The translations under genes and the position numbers were made by a program. Positions 1 to 4,334 of a DNA stretch of 5,881 nt are shown here, piece after piece; the first letter of the stretch is position 1; the number at the start of each line of letters is the position of its first letter. A model generated the notes under the pieces. The model had not been told where the DNA came from, did no database searches, and saw nothing but the letters and a program-made list of their open reading frames with translations. The DNA is from JBBQSF01 sp038214085. Its GTDB lineage: Bacteria; Bacteroidota; Bacteroidia; Bacteroidales; CG2-30-32-10. The DNA lies in NCBI GenBank assembly GCA_038214085.1, contig JBBQSF010000157.1:1-5881 (forward strand). Direction: 5' to 3'.

Positions 1-1
1 G

Positions 2-163
2 ATAAACCGTATCAATGCAGGTGTTAGAGCTTACGGAATGTCATATTCTGTATTCATTGGCCGCCTAATTAAAAATGATATTCAGATAAACCGTAAAGTT
101 CTTGCTGATTTAGCAATGAACAACCCAGAAGCTTTCAAAGCTATTGTGGATAAGGTAAAATAA
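2..163 (+). CDS. rplT: 50S ribosomal protein L20, C-terminal part (5' end outside window)
   Basis: Ribosomal protein L20 binds 23S rRNA and is needed for early assembly of the large ribosomal subunit. An open frame runs from the left edge (first full codon at 2) to TAA at 161-163, giving 53 residues that start INRINAGVRAYGMSYSVFIG and end in AIVDKVK. The run RINAGVRAYGMSYSVFIGRL, then I-x-I-N-R-K-V-L-A-D-L-A and N-P-E-A-F, matches the conserved C-terminal half of bacterial L20. The family is usually about 115-120 residues, so roughly the first 60 lie outside the window. In most bacteria rplT ends the infC-rpmI-rplT cluster, and the terminator 20 bp downstream fits an operon end here. I identified it from the recalled family pattern; nothing about it looks damaged. 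Confidence 0.93.
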   Translation: MNRINAGVRAYGMSYSVFIGRLIKNDIQINRKVLADLAMNNPEAFKAIVDKVK

Positions 164-183
164 ATATAAAAATTCCTATTCTT

Positions 184-212
184 AAAAACCCGGTATTTTG
201 CCGGGTTTTTTT
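184..212. terminator. Intrinsic terminator between rplT and the convergent protease gene, probably bidirectional
   Basis: The inverted repeat has arms AAAAACCCGG (184-193) and CCGGGTTTTT (201-210) around the 7-nt loop TATTTTG. Its GC core is followed by seven T on the + strand (206-212), the classic form of a factor-independent terminator, 20 bp after the rplT stop. On the minus strand the same hairpin is followed by five T, so it can also end transcription of the protease gene whose stop lies at 274. The function is inferred from structure and position. Confidence 0.9.
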
Positions 213-273
213 GTTTCATAAATCAAAATTCAATCCCAGTGAATGTTGAATAACCAAACATTTGAAGTCAATA

Positions 274-1296
274 TTAAAAATTTGCGTTATCCATAAGTTT
301 CAATATTTTATCCTTTACAATAAATAAAGGCGATGCAATTGCATTTACATATTGAAAATTACCCTCTCTTTTATTGTCAATTGAGAGTTGTAATGGACAG
401 GCTTCGCTTTGAATCGCATTAACTTTAAATTTATTGCTGCTGTTATCGTAAAACACATAAGGCGCACCAGAAGAACCAAAACGGAAATATCCTTTTATAA
501 GATAACGCATTCCTTCAAAAATATAATTGCCACCAAAGTGGTCAGGGAACACACCAAAATGTTCCAAATAACCTTCGATATGCGCCTTATTCAAAAGCTT
601 GCCAACCTCGCTGTTTGGAGAACTTTGCAAACAATAAAATTGTTCCTGATCCGTATTTAGAATCGAAAAGTCAATTTCAATCGATGGAAGTGCATCAATA
701 ATATCTTGATGCGTATTGATAATTTTATACAGCGCAATGTCTTCGTTATAAAAGGCTTCAACAAGCTGAACTTCTAATAAAAACGTATTTCTGCTCAAAC
801 TTGGTTCAAAAAATTTTGTGTTTACATTAAAGTAAGTATCCAGATTAGGATTATTATAAAACTTGTTATTTTTAAATTGAACAATTAAATGTGGGCTGCA
901 AATATTTCGCTGCATCAAATTTATCCAGCGGGTATCGAAATTGATTTGTTTTAAAATATCAATAATTGGTTTAACATCGTTTGGATTTACAACAGAAATA
1001 TATCTCTTGTTTGTGTCCGAATCAAAATGAAAACGCTGGTTAAAAAGTTGCAACTGATCCGCATTTAAATGTGGACGTATTTCCGTTGAGAAAATGGATT
1101 CATCAATAGATTTAATTATTTGCGCTTCGCTTCTTAAGCTATGAGCCACAGTTAATACATAGCCTTTGCCAATATGAAAAGCACAAACATTATTATCATA
1201 ATGCCGCCTATGTGGTTCATTGATATTATGAATCATCATAATTCGGAACAATGGCGATGTTTGTTCGTAAGTAAGTTCGAGTTGCTGAGTGAGCAT
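274..1296 (-). CDS. Trypsin-like (chymotrypsin-fold) serine protease, apparently cytoplasmic, with a long His-Asp insert
   Basis: This is a 340-residue protein with the three catalytic-site motifs of trypsin-like peptidases in the right order. The His motif is LTVAHSL, with His52 following the typical hydrophobic strand GKGYVLTVAHS. The Asp motif is NEDIALYKI with Asp186, and the Ser motif is FGSSGAPYV, a GxSGxP site with nucleophile Ser276. The Asp-Ser distance (90 residues) is like that of chymotrypsin. The His-Asp distance is 134 instead of about 45, so roughly residues 56-175 carry an extra insert of unknown fold. There is no N-terminal signal peptide or membrane segment, so a cytoplasmic location is inferred. 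The ATG at 1296-1294 is the first in frame; no Shine-Dalgarno is seen upstream, which is usual in Bacteroidota. It lies 62 bp downstream of the 196-aa exported-protein gene on the same strand, so cotranscription is possible. The substrate is unknown. Trypsin-like proteases also occur in bacterial conflict systems, but no partner is visible here. Confidence 0.8.
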   Translation of the reverse strand: MLTQQLELTYEQTSPLFRIMMIHNINEPHRRHYDNNVCAFHIGKGYVLTVAHSLRSEAQIIKSIDESIFSTEIRPHLNADQLQLFNQRFHFDSDTNKRYISVVNPNDVKPIIDILKQINFDTRWINLMQRNICSPHLIVQFKNNKFYNNPNLDTYFNVNTKFFEPSLSRNTFLLEVQLVEAFYNEDIALYKIINTHQDIIDALPSIEIDFSILNTDQEQFYCLQSSPNSEVGKLLNKAHIEGYLEHFGVFPDHFGGNYIFEGMRYLIKGYFRFGSSGAPYVFYDNSSNKFKVNAIQSEACPLQLSIDNKREGNFQYVNAIASPLFIVKDKILKLMDNANF

Positions 1297-1358
1297 TATG
1301 TTTGAATAAAATTAATTACTTTATTGTTAGACTAATGAATAACATTATAAACTTATTG

Positions 1359-1949
1359 TTATTGCTTGAATTTAATTAAAAATAATGTACGATATTCATT
1401 TGCGTTTTCAAGCAATTGCCCTTGCTTCGACTGGGAATCGAAGAACATTTCGTTGGGCAAAATTCCAGGTTTCCCCCTTGTGTTTTTATAAAAAAGTCTG
1501 TTTTGGTTAAAGTAATACTGACCGAAAAAATCTGGTTCATCTTTGTTGTACTTGTAGTCAATAACACCGTCGCTGCCAACATACACATTTGGATTATACT
1601 GTTCGCTTTCGGAAACATAAATTAATGAATCATTCGAAAAATAGTATTCAACAATAGCCACATCATTTAGTTTTTTAACCCCTATCAATTCTTTTATTCT
1701 GCATAGTTTACCGTTTTTAAAATAGCCTGTAAGTTCACCAAATCCGATGCCTGCTTGGTTAATAAAAGCGCTATCAAGAAATGTCTCATTTTTATAAGTT
1801 GAAATCGAATAAGTGGTGTCGGAATATAGAATTAGCACTTTTTTATTAACGGCGATTATTGAGTCGTTCAGGCTCTGCCCTGACAGCACAGCCACAAAAA
1901 AGAAATGGATAACAATTAGTAAAGCACGATTTACAATTCCTGTTTTCAT
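1359..1949 (-). CDS. Exported hypothetical protein with repeated xYFxNxxL motif
   Basis: I do not recognise the family of this 196-residue protein. The N-terminus has a signal peptide: K2 and R8, a hydrophobic stretch ALLIVIHFFFVAVLSG (about 9-24) and a likely cleavage near Gln25. No lipobox cysteine is present, so the product is periplasmic or secreted rather than a lipoprotein. The mature part has three similar segments: GYFKNGKLCRI (75-85), YYFSNDSLIYV (102-112) and YYFNQNRLFYK (145-155). They share x-Y-F-x-N-x-x-L, the pattern of short beta-hairpin repeats, and loosely resemble MORN_2/YwqK-like repeats and other uncharacterised exported proteins of Bacteroidota. The ATG at 1949-1947 is placed directly before the signal peptide, with only AT-rich sequence upstream. 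The start is 43 bp from the edge of the repeat element at 1993-2228, which may therefore affect its promoter. It precedes the protease gene on the same strand by 62 bp. No function can be assigned. Confidence 0.75.
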   Translation of the reverse strand: MKTGIVNRALLIVIHFFFVAVLSGQSLNDSIIAVNKKVLILYSDTTYSISTYKNETFLDSAFINQAGIGFGELTGYFKNGKLCRIKELIGVKKLNDVAIVEYYFSNDSLIYVSESEQYNPNVYVGSDGVIDYKYNKDEPDFFGQYYFNQNRLFYKNTRGKPGILPNEMFFDSQSKQGQLLENANEYRTLFLIKFKQ

Positions 1950-2010
1950 TTATTTGTTATTTTTTATAAAATTACACATTTCTAATTATTAATGTCCGAT
2001 AAAAAAACAG

Positions 2011-2032
2011 TTAAGCTAAAAGGATGTAAATT
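2011..2032 (-). repeat. Partial third copy of the REP-like unit
   Basis: On the minus strand 2019-2032 reads AATTTACATCCTTT, identical over 14 bp to the + strand sequence at 2083-2096. It is followed by TAGC instead of AGGATTGAGG, so the copy breaks off within the core palindrome. It can pair with 2083-2096, competing with the main hairpin at 2047-2110. Confidence 0.6.
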
Positions 2033-2046
2033 TATTATTTTCTTCC

Positions 2047-2110
2047 TTTGCCTCAATCCTGAAGGATGAATTGATTTTTAGCAATTTACATCCTTTAGGA
2101 TTGAGGCAAA
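2047..2110. repeat. Long hairpin made of two opposed REP-like units (BIME-like)
   Basis: The outer arms TTTGCCTCAATCCT (2047-2060) and AGGATTGAGGCAAA (2097-2110) are perfect inverted repeats of 14 bp. The stem continues with one G-T position and seven more pairs, AAGGATG (2062-2068) with CATCCTT (2089-2095). After a 2-nt bulge it adds AATTG (2069-2073) with CAATT (2082-2086), leaving an 8-nt loop. Each arm also holds its own small palindrome: ATCCTTTAGGAT on the + strand (2090-2101) and ATCCTTCAGGAT on the minus strand (2056-2067). Two short palindromic units in opposite orientation are the layout of bacterial interspersed mosaic (REP-type) elements, usually moved by RAYT/IS200-like tyrosine transposases. 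No T-run follows on either strand, so it is not a standard terminator. Confidence 0.7.
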
Positions 2111-2228
2111 ATGAATTGATAAAATTCAAGTCATCAAAACTATTAAAACCAACCCTTTGTTTTTACAAAATCCATAGATACCTTATTTAACTTGATATTT
2201 CACACATTTCCTTTTTTTTTATCGGACA

Positions 2229-2381
2229 ACAGTGATTTGTTATTGCAAAAGTAATAAAAATAAGAAAATAAATTTTGCTGTAACCGAGGATTTATATATA
2301 CGCTCTCACTTTCACTTTCAGGAAAAATGAATGAGTTAAATCAATTGATTATCTTTGTCGATTAAACATAAAAATTGTAAA
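2229..2381 (+). promoter_or_regulatory. Leader/promoter region of the barrel gene with a 12-bp palindrome
   Basis: This gene-free stretch lies between the MITE-like element and the ATG of the barrel gene. It holds a perfect 12-bp palindrome AATCAATTGATT at 2339-2350, 31 bp before the ATG, which could be an operator or chance in AT-rich DNA. It also holds a short tandem CACTTTCACTTTCA (2307-2320). A TTG at 2243-2245 and TAAATTTTG at 2269-2277 loosely resemble the Bacteroidota -33/-7 promoter elements, but the 23-nt spacing is longer than usual, so I do not claim a promoter. No riboswitch-like structure or Shine-Dalgarno is evident. Confidence 0.3.
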
Positions 2382-3980
2382 ATGAGAAATATATTCATTG
2401 CATTATTTATCTTTTTATTATCTTTTTTTTCCTACAGCAGCATACAGGCTCAGGAATTGTTTTTAAATAACCGTGAGTTTTCAATTGGCTTTGAAAATAG
2501 TGCAAATAAAAAGGATTTGGATATTCACACTTCCTTTAAACCGTATATTCAACGAAATGTTGACAGCATGAATCAAAAAAGCACTTCACTTTACGACAAG
2601 AGGTCGCTGATTTATAAAAAAATATTCCATGAAGATTTAATTACGGTAAATACCGAAGATTTTAAGATGCAGATCAATCCAATGTTTGATTTTGAAGCTG
2701 GAAAAGATTTTGAAAATGATAAAAATACTTGGGTAAACACAAGGGGACTAATGGTAAAAGGTTCAATAGGTAAAGAGTTTTCGTTTTATTCGTCATTTTA
2801 TGAGAACCAAGCAAAATTTACTGATTATATCAGCGATTTTGTTAAAAAAAACAAAGTAGTTCCCGGACAGGGAATGGCTCGGGTTTTTAATGACAATGGC
2901 TTTGATTTTTCGCATGCTGAAGCAGTGTTGTCCTATACACCATCAAAATTTTTTAACTTTCAGTTTGGGCAAGGAAAAAACTTTATAGGCGATGGATACC
3001 GTTCTCTTTTACTGTCGGACAATTCCTTTACTTATCCGTATTTTAAAATAACCACCAATGTTTGGAAGTTTCAATATACAAATTTGTTTTCTTCTTTCAT
3101 AAATATGCAGCCTGGAGCAAAGCTGGGAAAACCGTTTGATAAAAAAAATGCATCCTACCATCTACTGAGTTATAATGTTACCAAAAGGCTGGAATTGTCG
3201 TTTTTTGAGGCAATCATTTGGCAGGCTTCGGACAGTAATAATTATCGTGGTTTTGATATTAATTATTTGAATCCTATAATTTTTTACCGACCTGTGGAGT
3301 TTTCGCTCGGATCGCCCGACAATGCGCTGATGGGATTGAATGCGAAATATAAAATTTCGAATAATATTCAAGCATACGGTCAGTTTGTGCTCGACGATCT
3401 TAACCTGAGCAAACTCAAAGCGGGCAAGGGATTTTTTCAGGAAAAATACGGGTTTCAGATAGGAGCTAAACTGAATAATATATTTAAAATTGATAACCTA
3501 AGTTTTCAAACAGAATACAATCAGGTGCAGCCTTATGTTTATGCACATAAAGAACCTTTGCAAAGCTATACCCATTACAATCAGGCGCTGGCACATCCTT
3601 TGGGCGCAAATTTTAAAGAGTCGGTAACTTTTTTAAATTATAAATACAATCGTTGGTTTGCGGAATTTAAATTTATCTATGCCAGATATGGCGCAGATAC
3701 TGCAAATTCACATTGGGGCCAGGATATTTTTAAATCAGATTTTGATGCCCAACGACCAGGTCATGAATTGTCGTTTGGCAATTTTAACGGGCAGGGACTA
3801 AACACAACGCTGAGTTATCAGGATATTAGAATAAGTTATTTGTTGAATCCTGCATATAATTTGAATATTGCCGCGGGTGTAAGTTTAAGAACCGAGAAAT
3901 CGTCAATTGCAACAAACAAAAGCACATTGATTTATTTTGGAATCCGAACCAGTTTGCAAAATTTGTATTACGATTTTTAA
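2382..3980 (+). CDS. Outer-membrane beta-barrel protein of RemB / capsule-assembly Wzi-like type
   Basis: This is a 532-residue exported protein. I place the start at ATG 2382 because MRNIFIALFIFLLSFFSYSSIQAQ then begins directly with a clean signal peptide (cleavage near Ala23/Gln24). A TTG 27 bp upstream is also in frame but would add nine residues, several charged, ahead of the signal. The mature part is rich in alternating aromatic strands, such as FNFQFGQGKNFIGDGYRSLL (191-210), YPYFKITTNVWKFQYTNLF (218-236) and the ending IYFGIRTSLQNLYYDF. The terminal phenylalanine is typical of outer-membrane barrels. The GxGKNFIGDGYRSLLLSDN segment (196-214) resembles Bacteroidota proteins that, as I recall, are annotated as gliding-motility RemB or Wzi-family capsule assembly proteins. 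By analogy it may help attach surface polysaccharide or act in adhesion or motility. The Smr gene follows 6 bp after the stop, suggesting cotranscription. The barrel call is firm; the exact family and role are inference. Confidence 0.72.
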   Translation: MRNIFIALFIFLLSFFSYSSIQAQELFLNNREFSIGFENSANKKDLDIHTSFKPYIQRNVDSMNQKSTSLYDKRSLIYKKIFHEDLITVNTEDFKMQINPMFDFEAGKDFENDKNTWVNTRGLMVKGSIGKEFSFYSSFYENQAKFTDYISDFVKKNKVVPGQGMARVFNDNGFDFSHAEAVLSYTPSKFFNFQFGQGKNFIGDGYRSLLLSDNSFTYPYFKITTNVWKFQYTNLFSSFINMQPGAKLGKPFDKKNASYHLLSYNVTKRLELSFFEAIIWQASDSNNYRGFDINYLNPIIFYRPVEFSLGSPDNALMGLNAKYKISNNIQAYGQFVLDDLNLSKLKAGKGFFQEKYGFQIGAKLNNIFKIDNLSFQTEYNQVQPYVYAHKEPLQSYTHYNQALAHPLGANFKESVTFLNYKYNRWFAEFKFIYARYGADTANSHWGQDIFKSDFDAQRPGHELSFGNFNGQGLNTTLSYQDIRISYLLNPAYNLNIAAGVSLRTEKSSIATNKSTLIYFGIRTSLQNLYYDF

Positions 3981-3986
3981 CATTTC

Positions 3987-4241
3987 ATGGCCAAGCTCGT
4001 TTTAGATCTTCACGAAATATACAATAAGGGAAAGCTTATTGATAAAGCCTTACAGGATATTATTGAAGAAGCAATAGAGAAAAAAATAACTACGGTAGAA
4101 ATAATTCCCGGCAAGGGAAGTGGTCAGCTTAAAAAGAAAGTACTGCGTTTTTTGGCGCAAAAAGAAATTAAAAAACTGTATCAACGAATAGAAAAAGACA
4201 GCAATAATTTCGGGAAAATTTATGTTTATTTCCGCTTTTGA
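3987..4241 (+). CDS. Small stand-alone Smr-domain protein
   Basis: This 84-residue protein consists of little more than an Smr (small MutS-related) domain. It starts MAKLVLDLHEIY, carrying the LDLH motif (6-9). An amphipathic helix, about KALQDIIEEAIEK (20-32), follows, then strand TVEIIPGKGSGQLKKKV (36-52) with the Gly-rich loop GKGSGQL (42-48), and a final strand IYVYFRF. Smr domains are found at the C-terminus of MutS2 and in free-standing proteins; some cleave RNA or branched DNA and act in ribosome rescue or recombination control. The usual HGxG or TGxG motif reads PGKG here (Pro41), and the Gly after LDLH is Glu10, so nuclease activity is uncertain. The ATG is 6 bp after the stop of the barrel gene, so translation is probably coupled or at least cotranscribed. 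The two products act in different compartments, so the pairing may be only positional. It is complete, though at the short end for Smr proteins. Confidence 0.85.
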   Translation: MAKLVLDLHEIYNKGKLIDKALQDIIEEAIEKKITTVEIIPGKGSGQLKKKVLRFLAQKEIKKLYQRIEKDSNNFGKIYVYFRF

Positions 4242-4270
4242 ATTTTTGAATGCTTTGCTGATATTCATGG

Positions 4271-4329
4271 CTTCGAGCGCCTGTCTGCTTTTTCGTAGGC
4301 AGAAAATCCGAAGGCAGGAAGTCGAGAAG
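4271..4329. repeat. Imperfect inverted repeat between convergent genes
   Basis: The 93-bp gap between the convergent Smr and T9SS-client genes contains an interrupted stem. TCTGC (4284-4288) can pair with GCAGA (4299-4303), CCTG (4280-4283) with CAGG (4315-4318), and CTT/CGA (4271-4276) with TCG/AAG (4322-4329), with internal loops. The GGCAG motif also occurs twice directly (4298-4302 and 4313-4317). It could serve as a shared transcription end, but there is no T-run after the stem on either strand, so I call it a repeat and not a terminator. Confidence 0.3.
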
Positions 4330-4334
4330 AAGAA

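Larger units (their letters stand above)
1993..2228. mobile_element. MITE-like element with 18-bp terminal inverted repeats
   Basis: This non-coding 236-bp segment is bounded by TGTCCGATAAAAAAACAG (1993-2010) and its inverse CTTTTTTTTTATCGGACA (2211-2228). The ends match at 17 of 18 positions, including an uninterrupted 15 bp. The interior has no meaningful open frame and holds a long hairpin of REP-like units at 2047-2110. Size, terminal inverted repeats and lack of coding sequence fit a miniature inverted-repeat transposable element mobilised by the transposase of some full-length insertion sequence. I do not recognise that parent IS. No target-site duplication is visible: the left flank reads TATTAA and the right flank ACAGTG. 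The insertion may therefore be old or the borders off by a few bases. It sits between divergent genes, 43 bp upstream of the exported-protein gene and 153 bp upstream of the barrel gene ATG. Confidence 0.62.

Noticed and set aside
409..660. Open frame of 83 codons on the + strand inside the protease gene
   Set aside because: It is antisense to a gene with clear catalytic motifs, has no family resemblance and no plausible own signals.
1376..1625. Frames on both strands within the exported-protein gene
   Set aside because: They overlap a better gene with a signal peptide and internal repeats, and their products look random.
2047..2110. Hairpin as an intrinsic terminator or a CRISPR repeat pair
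   Set aside because: There is no T-run on either side, and no regular array of repeats and spacers.
2148..2180. Minus-strand mini-ORF MDFVKTKGWF inside the MITE-like element, considered as a transposase remnant
   Set aside because: Ten codons are too short to assign, and the upstream frame is closed by a nearby stop.
2355..2381. TTG start giving a 541-residue barrel protein
   Set aside because: The ATG at 2382 places the hydrophobic signal peptide at the very N-terminus; the extra nine residues are charged and have no supporting ribosome site.
3162..3371. Minus-strand frame inside the barrel gene
   Set aside because: It is a shadow of the long beta-barrel coding frame.
4050..4268. Minus-strand frame over the Smr gene
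   Set aside because: It is antisense to a recognisable Smr domain; its Phe-rich product is the expected complement of Lys/Glu codons.
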